NCBI RefSeq assembly: GCF_030052815.1 | Contig: NC_079494.1 | Coordinates: forward strand, 37,000,467-37,064,466 | Source of the DNA: Hevea brasiliensis | Taxonomy: Eukaryota; Streptophyta; Magnoliopsida; Malpighiales; Euphorbiaceae | Direction: 5' to 3' | DNA length: 64,000 nt | Shown: piece after piece, positions 49,669 through 60,035 of the stretch | Layout of the letters: every line of letters begins with the position of its first letter | Numbering within the stretch: position 1 is the first letter of the stretch | The notes under the pieces: model-generated | What the model was told of the DNA's origin: nothing | Databases searched by the model: none | The model's input: the letters and a program-made list of their open reading frames with translations, nothing else | Program-made: the position numbers and the translations under genes

Positions 49669-49920
49669 AATTTAATTGTGTGATAAAAAATACTAATTAA
49701 ACACTTTAATTAGTCAAAGAATAGGCCTTAGATCATACAACAATTGCAGAATTAAAAGCCAAACCTTAAACCACCCATGGATGCCAAACCATGCGCACCA
49801 TTGATGGTATTTTTTCAAGTATGCCGCCAACTTGCTTTGCAACCAGCAATGAACTTTTGATCTTATGATCAAACACACAATTAAATCATATAATCAACAA
49901 TCTAAATGGCAAATATAGTG

Positions 49921-49932
49921 GCTCTGATACCA
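49921..49932 (-). other. Primer-binding site of C1 (initiator tRNA-Met)
   Basis: TGGTATCAGAGC on the minus strand, two bases after the 5' LTR end CCTTCA. Confidence 0.92.
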
Positions 49933-49934
49933 AT

Positions 49935-52041
49935 TGAAGGAACGGAAGCGTGAAAAACACAAGTTTATACCATTGAATTCAAAAATTTTCACCTAGGGTC
50001 ACATGCATCATGCAAGATTTATTTTTATCTATTTGATTTCAATGATAAACAACATATTAAAACTCTTTTAATATGTTTTTGGATCTGTATTTTCCATTTA
50101 AGATTTTAAAATTAATCAGATTAATTTTAGAACCCTAGATTAAATCAAGAACGATTACACTAACTTCTTGATGTGCTGCAGCGTGTCTGCGCCTTTGAGA
50201 TTCGTCTTTAGGACACCAGATGTTGTCCCTCTAGCTTGTCCACACCAAGAACACCTATGGCAGCCCTTGAACAGCTTCTAAAGCCTTTTCTATTAATTAG
50301 AAATTCAAGTTCTGCCTTTTAAGAGATTAGAGATGTAAACAGGACACTAGAAACAATTTCTAGTGTTCTTAATTCAAGAGATTGATGGCTAATCTCTTTG
50401 AATTGATGAGAGATGAAGAGAAATAGCTGGAGAGGCTCAAAGTGGCGTGAGAAATGAGAGGAGAGGCTGCTGGTTATTTTTTCTTTTCATAACCATACTT
50501 AAATAGCTAGGTTAACACATTAAACCCTTGCCACATGTCACCCTTTGATTAGCTCTAGGTTTAAGTGACCCAATCACATTGTGCCAAGTGTCAAACCTAT
50601 ATTTAATCTTGATTTTAATCATCTTACATGATTAAAAAAAAACATTTGGCAAGCTTATGTGTTATGCCATGTGTCACCATCTCATGGTGCCACGTGTCAC
50701 ACTGCAAAATGACCAAAATGCCCCTGTGTCTTAATTTTGAGTTCTTAACCCAAAATAATTATTTTCTTCTTCTAATTAATTTATATCAAATATAAATTAA
50801 TTAATTAATCTCTATTAATTAATTCTCATTAATTAAATTTATATTTAAACACTTTAAATATAAATTTAACTTATATTATACATCCAATAATCTAGATTTG
50901 GTTTCAAGTCATGCTAGGGACTTTGCAATCTAATTGCAAACCAAACCTATTTAATTAATCAATTAAACTCTTTAATTAATTAATTAAATCATATTTAAAT
51001 AGGTGATAACTTGTGTATGTGTGTGACTTACTAGGCTCATCACTAATTGGCAATGAGACATGATATCAACTCTTAATATCATTAGAACTCTTTCTTACCA
51101 TAAATGATTTCTCTAAATCATTTTATGAACCTCATAGACCATGGTTAACACCTAGCATAGCTTGCCATGGCCACCCAATTAGTAATAAGGTTTACCTTAA
51201 ATGAACCTATAATCATATGTTACCATGCACTAGAATCTCTCTGTTACAAAATTCCAACTCAAGCTGGAGTCATGGTTTATGTCAAACTCCATTTGCTATG
51301 AATATTATGTTTTCTTTTAATTCCAGTTCTTGATTAAAAAGATTTTCTCATCAGAAACTCTTTTCTGAATAAATCTATCTGTCCTGGCCAGGAACTTGAA
51401 ACATCAAGAACAATTAAATGAACATAGGATTTTATCTCTATTTACTTAGAGGAACAGATTCCATCTTGATCAACACCTACCTCCATATATAACTAGTAGG
51501 AGCCAACACATGCCCATATACCCATACAGTACAAGTATGAAAGCGAGATAAAACTCAAACTACCTATATACAAGATAAGCTGTGCTATCTCGTGTCTAAA
51601 GATTATATGCACTGATATGATTTATGACAAAACATTGACAAGAGTAAACTCCATGTGCTTGTCATAAGTGTCACTGGTTCGGCCTACTTATCATTTATAA
51701 GTGCCTATCATGTTTGTTATATGGCATGAGACTCACCATTCCATCTTATTTATATCTCATATAAATAACTTGGGAACAAACATGAATACAATCTTTCTGG
51801 ATAAGTCATATCCTTATTATGAAGTATCCTCGATTGTGAACCTATTTATGATACTTTGTGCTAGAAATATTGTCACTCATATTCTTAACAACTTAAGAAT
51901 AATATTTCTAACAAAATATCAATGGACCTTTTCTATTACACATAAATATATTATATAAACAGAAAAGTGGAAATGCCATTTATTAATAAAATATGTACAA
52001 GATACATACTAAATGATATGCTCTAGGGCATACTACTAACA
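49935..52041 (-). repeat. C1 5' LTR
   Basis: 2107 bp, nearly identical to the rejoined 3' LTR. TTAATTAA-rich blocks lie around 50780-50990. The right end CTACTAACA is followed by the duplication TCTAT and then E3 gag. Confidence 0.93.
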
Positions 52042-53229
52042 TCTATTGAGGTTGAGGTTCAAGGGGAAGCCCTTGCACTCCAGAACGTGAGTGGGTCAGC
52101 TACTCCAGCTCCTACTCCAGCACCGCAGTTTCCTGCTCAGTTTGCATAGTATATGGCTGCATTTTTCCAACAAATGGTGGGAAATGTGCCACCCCAAGCT
52201 CAAATGCAAGCACCTATAACACAACCACAGCCCTCAGCTTGGTAATATGAAAAATTGATGAAATTTGGGGCCACCGAGTTTAAAGACACTGTGGATCCAC
52301 TGGAGGTAGAACAGTGGTTAGAACAAATGGAATGAGTTTTTAGGAAGCTGCAGTGTGCAGAAGAGCTGAAGTTCGAGTATTCTGTTTCTTTGTTGCAAGG
52401 GGATGCGTATGAATGGTGGAAGACCATCCCCCACAGCCTGGTAGAACCTCCAGTCCTTACTTGGTCAGACTTTTTGAGGGAGTTTCGATAGAAGTGGGTC
52501 CTTGATGCATATGTGGATATGAAGTTACAAGAATTCCTGAGTTTGAAACAAGGGGACAAAACCATAGTAGAATATGAGAGAGACTTCTCTCGACTGAGCC
52601 ACTACGTTGGAAGCTTAGTCTCCAACCCCAGAGATAGATGTAAGAGGTTTGAGGCTGGGTTAAGGTCGAATCTGAGAATGCAAGTTGTGGGTTTTTGACA
52701 TCAGAATTTCTCTGAGTTGATCTCACAGGCCCTGGAACTGGAAATGATAGAATCAGAAGGGGCAGTGAAGAAGGGTACACAAGAGAAAGAGAAGACTGAA
52801 AAGATTACTGGTCAAGCACCTGAAAAGTGGTTCAGGGAAAAGGAAACAGTTTGGGGGGATCTAGCTCCCGTAGATCTGGCAGAGGCAGATTCTCTGGCCA
52901 AAGACCACCCCGGTCTGGTCAGCAGACCTAGCAAGCACCCCGAGGAGCTCTATCAGTACGGCAGTGTGAAACTTGTGGTAGAACACATAGTGGGGTTTGT
53001 TTCAAGGCCACTGGTGCATGTTTTAACTATGGAGGGAGAGGACATTTCACTAAGGATTGTACTAGTCCGCGCCGGTCTGGACCTTCTGCTACATCTGAAG
53101 GATCAGCCCAAGTCTCTACACCTAGAGGGTCACAGCCAGCTGGTAGAGGTAGAGGCAGAGGTAGGGGTCCTAGCAGCACTCCTGGAAGTCAAAGCACTGT
53201 TAACCAGCCAATATCCAGTAAGAGTGTAT
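52042..53229 (+). pseudogene. gag: E3 gag, main part, broken
   Basis: This continues the frame begun at 32121. Stops fitting decayed CAG, CAA or CGA codons occur at about 52147, 52243, 52333, 52489 and 52696. Readable blocks are EVEQWLEQME, GDAYEWWKTIPHSL, KLQEFLSLKQGDKTIVEYE and RCKRFEAGLRSNLRMQVVGF. From about 52830 the sequence changes frame: the zinc knuckle at 52965-53060 (CETCGRTHSGVC, then CFNYGGRGHFTKDC, with the second knuckle cysteine changed to tyrosine) is in a different frame from the core and from protease. The 371-codon open frame 52717-53832 is therefore gag and protease ends joined by an out-of-phase middle. Confidence 0.85.
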
Positions 53230-53832
53230 ACCATGCGTCAGAGGGAGGAGGCTGAAACATCAGAAATAGTAGCTGGTATTTTCTCCATCCTTGACCAAGA
53301 TGTACATGTGTTATTTGATCCTGGCTCCACACATTCGTATATTAGTGCTAATGTGATGTGTTCTACTGCTATTCAGTGTGTACCAATGGACTATGGCATG
53401 CTAGTAGCTAGTCCATTAAGCAAGGAGGTTAGGGTAAATAAATTATATAGGGATTGTCCTTCGGTGATCCAAGGACACACTTTTCTGTCTGATTTGATTG
53501 GAATGCCCTTCAGAGATTATGACATTATCTTGGGCATGGATTGGTTAGCCAGGCATCATGCCATGATTGACTGTAGACTGAAGACAATCACTTTTGGTCT
53601 CCCTCTGTACGATGATGTGGTAATACATGGGGAGAGGCATTTACTGCCATCAAACATCATTTCGGCTGCACTTGCCCGAAGAATGATCAGAAAGGGGTGT
53701 GAAGCATACTTGGCACATGTGATAGACGCCCAAGTGGGGAGTCCAGCACTGAGGGATATCCCTACTGTATGTGACTTTCTGGATGTGTTTCCTGATGAAT
53801 TGCTAGGATTACCACCAGAAAGAGAGGTGTAG
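53230..53832 (+). pseudogene. pol: E3 protease segment
   Basis: VYTMRQREEAETSEIVAG precedes LFDPGSTHSYISANV (active site DxG) and [18 protein letters not shown]. The frame is open to TAG at 53830-53832 after LPPEREV, the same codon at which E2 stops (25935). Protein similarity to the E2 segment is high, with scattered substitutions after SYIS. Confidence 0.88.
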
Positions 53833-55100
53833 TTTGAGATTGATGTTATGCCTGGTGTGGACCTAATCTCCATAACACCATATAGAATGGCACCTGCAGA
53901 ATTGAAAGAGTTGAAAGTGCAGTTGCAAGAATTGCTTGACAAGGGCTTTATCCGCCCTAGTGTGTCACCTTGGGGAGCGCCAGTGTTGTTTGTAAAGAAG
54001 AAAGATGGCACTCTCCGCTTGTGTATTGATTATTGGCAGTTGAATAAGGTGATAATAAAGAATAGATATCCATTGCCCCGCATTGATGACTTGTTTGATC
54101 AATTGAGGGGTGCAGCTGTGTTCTCCAAAATTGACCTGAGATCAGGTTATCATCAGCTGAAAGTACAAGAGTAGAGTATTGCTAAAACTGCCTTTAGAAC
54201 CCGCTATAGCCACTATGAGTTCTTGGTTATGCCATTCGGGTTAACTAATGCTCCGACTGCTTTTATGGATCTGATGAACACTATCTTCAGACCATACCTC
54301 GATCAGTTTGTTGTGGTATTCATAGATGATATATTGGTCTATTCGAGGAGTGTAGAAGAGCATGATAGATATCTACGGATTGTACTACAAACTTTGAGGG
54401 AGAAACAGCTATATGCCAAATTGTCGAAGTGTGAATTTTGGCTGAAGGAAATATCTTTCTTGGGTCATGTAGTATCAGAAGAGGGCATTAAGGTAGATCC
54501 TAGCAAGATAGAAGCTATCCTTAATTGGAAGCCACCCAGAAATGTCACAGAGATTCACAGTTTTCTGGGTTTAGTTGGATACTACAGTCGATTTGTGAAG
54601 GGATTCTCTATGTTGGCATCTCCATTAACCAAGCTGCTTAGAAAGGATGTGAAATTTCAGTGGACGGATAAATGCCAACAGAGCTTTGATGAATTGAAGA
54701 AATGTTTGACTGAAGCTCCAGTCCTGACTTTACCTACTCTGAGTAAAGAATACATAGTTTTAGTGATGCTTCTCACAATGGGTTAGGCTGTGTATTGATG
54801 CAAGATCAAAATGTCATTGCCTATGCATCACGCCAGCTAAAATCGCATGAGAGGAATTACCCAACACATGATTTGGAGCTTGCAACTATTGTGTTTGCTC
54901 TTAAGATATGGAGGCACTATTTGTCTGGGGAGAAATGTTACATCTACACAGATCATAAGAGTTTGAAGTATTTGGGTACCCAGAAAGAGTTGAATTTGAG
55001 ATAGAGGAGATGAATAGAGTTGATAAAAGACTACGATTGTCTGATAGACTATCAGCGAGGGAAAGCTAATGTTGTGGCTAACGCCTTAAGTCATAAGACT
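53833..55100 (+). pseudogene. pol: E3 reverse transcriptase and RNase H, broken
   Basis: RT runs from [20 protein letters not shown] (53848) with [16 protein letters not shown] at 54172, then [23 protein letters not shown] (FIDD at 54319-54330) and [20 protein letters not shown]. It is better conserved than in E2. RNase H begins near 54700 ([12 protein letters not shown]); a frameshift near 54757 shifts the frame to 54795 onward, where [38 protein letters not shown] and [14 protein letters not shown] follow. Two stops near 55002-55013 fit decayed CAG and TGG. The tail [19 protein letters not shown] lacks the usual VADALS aspartate. Confidence 0.88.
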
Positions 55101-56648
55101 ATGGCAAGTCTACGGGTTACTCCTTTGTCTATGGTACATGAGTTAAGATCATTAAATACCAGCTTAGAAATTAATGATGAGAGGCAGACAGCAGTTGCAT
55201 GGCATGTACAGCCAGTGTTGATTGATCAAATCAGAATGGCTGCTCAGAATGATCAGAAGTATCAGAGACTGTTGGAAGAAGTCCAACAGGGCAAGAAACC
55301 AGAGTTCTCAATAAGAGATGGTGGTCTATTACTACCCCAGGGCAGAATGTGTGTTCCTAATGATGTTGATTTGAGACAGATCATTTTGAAGGAAGCACGT
55401 GAGTCTCCTTTTGCCATGCACCCTAGTGGTACAAAAATGTATAGAGGGCTAAAGGAGCATTACTAGTGGATGGGTATGAAAAGAGATGTGACAGAGTTTG
55501 TTTCCAAATACCTAACTTGTCAGCAAGTGAAGGCAGAACATCAAGTACCAACTGGGTTATTACATCCACTACCAGTGCCAGAATGGAAATGGGAGAGAAT
55601 AACGATGGATTTTGTGATGGGACTTCCGAGGACACAGAAGAGTCATGATGCAGTATGGGTCGTTGTTGACAGACTGACCAAGTCTGCTCATTTTCTGCTA
55701 GTTCAGATGGACTACAGTTTAGAAAGATTGGCCAAGTTGTACATTGATGAGATTGTGAGACTGCATGGAGTGCCAGTATCCATCGTATCAAATAGAGATC
55801 TTAGGTTCACTTCTAGATTCTGGGGTAGTCTTCAAAGAGCCCTAGGAACTAGATTGAACTTTAGCACGGCATTCCACCAACAGACAGATGGCCAATCTGA
55901 GAGGGTAATTCAGATCTTGGAGGACATGCTACAGGCTTGTGTGATTGAGTTTGAGGGCAGTTGGGACACACACTTGCTTTTGATTGAGTTTGCTTACAAC
56001 AACAGCTACCAATCAAGCATTGGGATGCCTCTATATGAAGCTTTGTGTGACAGAAAATGTAGAACCCCATTGTGTTGGGATGATGTGGCTGAAAGAAAGA
56101 TGATTGGACCTGAAATTGTTCAGCAAACTGAAGAGAAAATCAGAGTGATCAGAAATCGACTTAAGGCTGCATCAGACCATCAGAAGTCCTAGGTTGATCT
56201 GAAGAGAAGGGATATTGAATATGCAGTGGGTGACAAAGTATTCCTCAAGGTTTCCCCTTGGAAGAGAATTATGAGATTCGGTAGAAAGGGGAAACTGAGT
56301 CCTCGATTCATTGGGCCATATGAGGTTTTGGAAAAAGTGGGTCCTTTGGCATATCGATTGGCACTACCTCCAGAGTTGGAAAAGATACATAATGTCTTCC
56401 ATGTGTCTATGTTGAGGAGGTATCGATTAGACCCATCTCATATACTACTAGTGGAAGAAATTAAAGTGAATCCAGACCTCACATATGAAGAGGAACCCAT
56501 AGAGATTCTGGCTAATAAGGTGAAGCAGCTACGGAACAAGCAGATACCATTGGTAAAAGTGCTGTGGAACCATCATTCGGGCCAAGAAGCTGCTTGGGAA
56601 CGAGAGGAGGGCATGAGGAGACAGCACCCACAGCTGTTCAGAGATTGA
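55101..56648 (+). pseudogene. pol: E3 integrase and chromodomain, broken
   Basis: The frame is mostly open, with TAG at 55464 (a decayed tryptophan codon, in HYWWM) and TAG at 56190. The zinc region is HPSGTKMYRGLKEHY ... KYLTCQ, its first CxxC cysteine changed to tyrosine. The core has MDFVMGLPRT, then VSNRDLRFTSRFW, in which the usual catalytic SD is SN, and SERVIQILEDML. GPY/F-type sequence (FIGPYEVLEKVGPLAYRLALP) and HNVFHVSMLRRY lead to the chromodomain VKVLWNHHSGQEAAWE, ending RRQHPQLFRD with TGA at 56646. Loss of the second aspartate would abolish integration even without the stops. Confidence 0.9.
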
Positions 56649-56681
56649 CACCAGGTAAAATTTCGAGACGAAATTTATTTT

Positions 56682-56695
56682 AAGGGGGGGAGAAT
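56682..56695 (+). other. Polypurine tract of E3
   Basis: AAGGGGGGGAGAATT just before TGTAACACCCC, with the conserved AAATTTCGAGACGAAATTT segment 25 bp upstream. Confidence 0.88.
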
Positions 56696-59600
56696 TGTAA
56701 CACCCCTACTTGTATAGCCTGGTATATTTCACTATTCCGGTGATCGAAGTCGGTCTGGACAATTAAGGGGATTTGAACCACACTTAAGGTGACTAGATAA
56801 GTCATAAACACAAATAATTAGTAATTGTCAATTAGTTAAGTATAAATAAGAAAAACAGAACATAAGAAGTTAAACGAGCTAAGAGTCACAGCGATGGGTG
56901 ACCTTCTCGGGAATGATTGCGAAGTCGATTTAAACTCAAATTTTGAACCGTAAAATGTGACGCCGTGGTCCTTAGGACCATTATAAACACAGTGGAAAAG
57001 AGAAAATCACAAAAAAGAACTGTTAAGCCAGCCAAATAATTAGGTCAGGGAGCCAGGAGAAATATTGAATTATTTGCAAACCGGGTTGAACCGGCGAGGG
57101 GCAATTTGGTCAATTGACCCCGAGAGCTGACTCCTGACCTAACTGTCAAATAAAATCGGAGAAAAGAAAATTTTGGAGTTGGGAATCAAATTAAAGAACT
57201 AATAAAAAAATAAATGAAAAAAAGAAAATGAAAAAGTGAAGGAAGATGGCATCATGCATGACATCATGCATGACATCATGCATGATGCCATAAAGATTAT
57301 AATTAATAAATTTAATTAAAGTGATTTGTGGTCTTCCTAAGACATAAAAAAAGGAAAAGAAAAGAAAAGAAAAAAAAAAACACAAAAGTCTTCTTCAAGC
57401 CGTCACTCTCCCTTTCCTTCAGATCTCCATTTTTAAACCTCCATTGAAGCTTACACTCAAGCTTAAATTCCCTCAATTAACCTTAAGATTTTCCATAAGC
57501 ACTTCATCAAAACTTGTTACCTCAACCTAAGAAGAAGATTGAAAGAGCAAAGAAAAAGAAAAAAGAAGAGAATTGAAGAATTGGACATCAAAGATTGAGG
57601 TTAGTGATTTAAGTTACAAAATTAGTTTATTAGTTGTGTTTATAGCTTAATTAACTTAGAAATAAACTTAAAATGAAATGAAATTAATTGTTAGAGGACT
57701 AAACATGGATTTTGATCAGCTAGAGTTTGCTATGGTAGTGCATGAATTTAATTGGATTATAAGTGTAGGCAAGCTTATATGAATGTAGAGGTGATGTTGA
57801 GATGCTTGGATTTGGTTAAATGTAATTACTAGTGTAGTTAGGGTTTTGGACCTAAGGTTTAGAGGAAAAAATGTGAGAAATGGTAAAATGATGTGTTTGA
57901 CCTAGTTTGAATTCAGAAATGGTCATTTGTGACCAAATGAAGTGTGTTGGAAGTGTTGGAGTTAAGGTTAAATTCGGATTGAGTGTGGTCATGCTGCTGG
58001 CAGCAGGACCAAGTTCCCTTTGAGGGACCAAAAATGAAAATTTACAAGTCCAATTGGTATGAGACCAATTGGGAATGAAAATAGACACTAAATGACACAA
58101 TTTTCATTTAGGAACCATGCCCAAAAAGTGACCAAAACCTAGTGAACAAATTGACCAAATTCGGAAAATCTCAGTCTGCACTGTACAAAATGACCAAATG
58201 AACAGTATTTGTTCATTTGGCCATAACTTGAGCTAGGCAGGTCTAAATGACCTGAAATGTTACTAGTGGATAGATGAGATATAGACCTAAAACTTTCATG
58301 AGGTACACAAACCCAAATTATGCTATTAACCAAGTCATTTGGCCACTCAAAGTTGGTGACCTAAAACTGCCAGAACCAAAAATTGGCCAGAAAATTTGGG
58401 TTAAGTCCAATCCGGCAGCCATGGTTCAAATGGCTATAACTTGAGCTACAAAACTCCAATTGGAGTGATTAAAAAAGGAGAATAAACCTAAGACAATAGG
58501 GAACATTTTCAATGAAGAAACCATAGCCCAATTCTAACAAAAAAATAACCAATGGAACAGTGCAACCTAAGACACCAAAACTGAAAATTGGCAATTTTGC
58601 CTAAAAGACTTAGAATTTGAGTAAATGACCAAAACCAACAAGTTTGGTAACCAAAATGTGATATGTGGGTGAAGTTGGAGTTCCCATACCTATTAAGCCT
58701 TAGAAAGTCAACAAATTGACTTGAATAGTACCATGAATAGTAACCACAACATGAAAATTTGCAAGAATGTAAGTTTAAGCATATTAGGATTAATTATGGG
58801 AATTATTGTGAGGCAAGGATACTGAGACACTATAAATTTTGTGTTTCAGCTGAAAAAGGCTCGGAAAGTCTGAGAGACTTAGTCAAGGCCTAGAGACGAC
58901 TCACGTCAGGTTTGTGCACAATAAATCTTATTTCATCATTTTCTTATTTTTTATTTGATTTGGTATGATTTATAAAAATTTGGTGTTACTCATGAATTGT
59001 GTTGCCACTTTGTGAATGAAACTATGACTTTGGAAATCTATTGGATTTCTCATGAATTATTTGAATAAAATGTTTGAAATAGATTTTTTATTCACACTTA
59101 GCATGACAGTGCCTTATTATTCCTCCTCCATTCATGGGGTAAGATCGATTATTTTTCCTCCCTCTCTGGTTTACCAGTTAAGATTGTAGATCGAATGAGT
59201 ACTCATTAGCTAGCTAGCCACCTCCCTCATTGATTTCGATTAGTGGGGTTGTAGATTGCTTTGTCGAGGTGTACAACACAGCATTGATCGAAAATTTTGT
59301 GTCATGGCTTAAGTTGTGTATGATTTGGCAACACTGTGTTCATTAAATTATTTGACCAAATTGTGTTATTATGAGTTTTGATAATTTGTGAAATGTGATT
59401 GAGAAATATTTAAATTGTGTTTTGTCAATGAATAATTTATGTATTATATTTTAAATTTTTATTGTGCACCACTGAGTATTTTTATACTTAGCGATAGCTT
59501 ATTTTGCTGTTGCAGATAAGAGCAAGGAGAAAGCAGCAGAGTGAGCTGCTATTGGAATTAAGGACCATACTGATCTTTTTGTACGGGTATTGTTTTATAC

Positions 59601-59957
59601 CCTTGTAGTTATTTTGATGTAAATATTGTAATGTTTTATGTATTAATGTGAAGTTGAGCAGTTGTATAATAAATTTTAATAATATTATTTTTGGATTTTC
59701 TTTTGTAAATTAAGATTTGTATTTGTAAATTTCGTACTATATGCACTGTGAATGAAGTTATGAAATATTTTGAGTTGATAAATTTTTGGTTGAATTGTGA
59801 AAAATTTATTGGAAGTGTTTTTCTCAGGTATTTGAAGAACTGTTTTCTCAAAATACAGACGGCACTTTGCCGAAATTTTTATAAAATTTGCGGAAAAATA
59901 AAAATGGACAAAAATTTTTACTAGTTTTTAAGCTTTGAATAAATGATTTTAATTCCC
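56696..59957 (+). repeat. E3 3' LTR (family B), 3' end missing
   Basis: It starts TGTAACACCCC and is nearly identical, inverted, to 28681-31657. It has the 5S-like motif at 56865-56928, three GACATCATGCAT units at 57247-57290, a CT-rich stretch near 57400, degenerate repeat units at 58020-58560, hairpins at 59472-59491 and 59491-59513 and an AATAAA at 59668. It is cut at about 59957, after TTTTAATTCC, where the copia C2 LTR remnant begins. No gene. Confidence 0.9.
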
Positions 59958-60021
59958 TTTTATTAATAAAATGTGTACTAGATACATACAAAATGATATG
60001 CTCTAGGGCATTCTACTAACA
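59957..60021 (-). repeat. C2 3' LTR remnant
   Basis: About 63 bp, matching the first bases of the C1 LTR in element sense (TGTTAGTAG... in C1, TGTTAGTAGAATGCCC here) and ending at the short overlap TTTTATTAATAAAA with the truncated gypsy LTR. Confidence 0.85.
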
Positions 60022-60035
60022 ATCTCCCACTAGCA

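Larger units (their letters stand above)
48148..49934 (-). other. C1 untranslated leader
   Basis: The 1.79 kb between primer site and gag ATG holds no gene. It carries a 35-bp repeat array (49330-49668) and three spaced copies of a TCAGGTA(C/T)ATCCA-type motif at 48349-48370, 48458-48478 and 48541-48563. The leader is long for a copia element, and features such as RNA packaging or translation signals would be expected here; which bases do this cannot be told. Confidence 0.8.
32156..52041 (-). mobile_element. C1: Ty1/copia retrotransposon in E3 gag, interrupted by E4
   Basis: In its own sense (minus): 5' LTR 49935-52041, initiator tRNA-Met primer site, 1.8-kb leader, gag, integrase, RT, RNase H, purine tract, 3' LTR 44570-32156 split by E4. 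Target duplication TCTGT (32151-32155) and TCTAT (52042-52046) differs by one transition. The LTRs are about 2.1 kb and nearly identical, with a few small indels near 51240-51380, so insertion is fairly recent. Protease and the gag zinc knuckle are deleted and the RNase H region is frameshifted, so it could not move by itself. It is a sister of C2. Confidence 0.92.
31938..59957 (+). mobile_element. E3: decayed gypsy chromovirus hosting copia C1 and chromovirus E4
   Basis: After removal of C1, E3 reads primer site, leader, gag, protease, RT, RNase H, integrase, chromodomain, polypurine tract and a family B 3' LTR, closely parallel to E2. The 5' side is a piece of LTR family E, which does not match the 3' LTR, so the element is chimeric or rearranged. 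Gag is interrupted at codon 12 by C1. The many stops and frameshifts make it inactive. Confidence 0.85.

Noticed and set aside
52717..53832. Single 371-codon protein
   Set aside because: Its middle third is out of phase with the zinc knuckle, so it is gag and protease ends joined by frameshifts.
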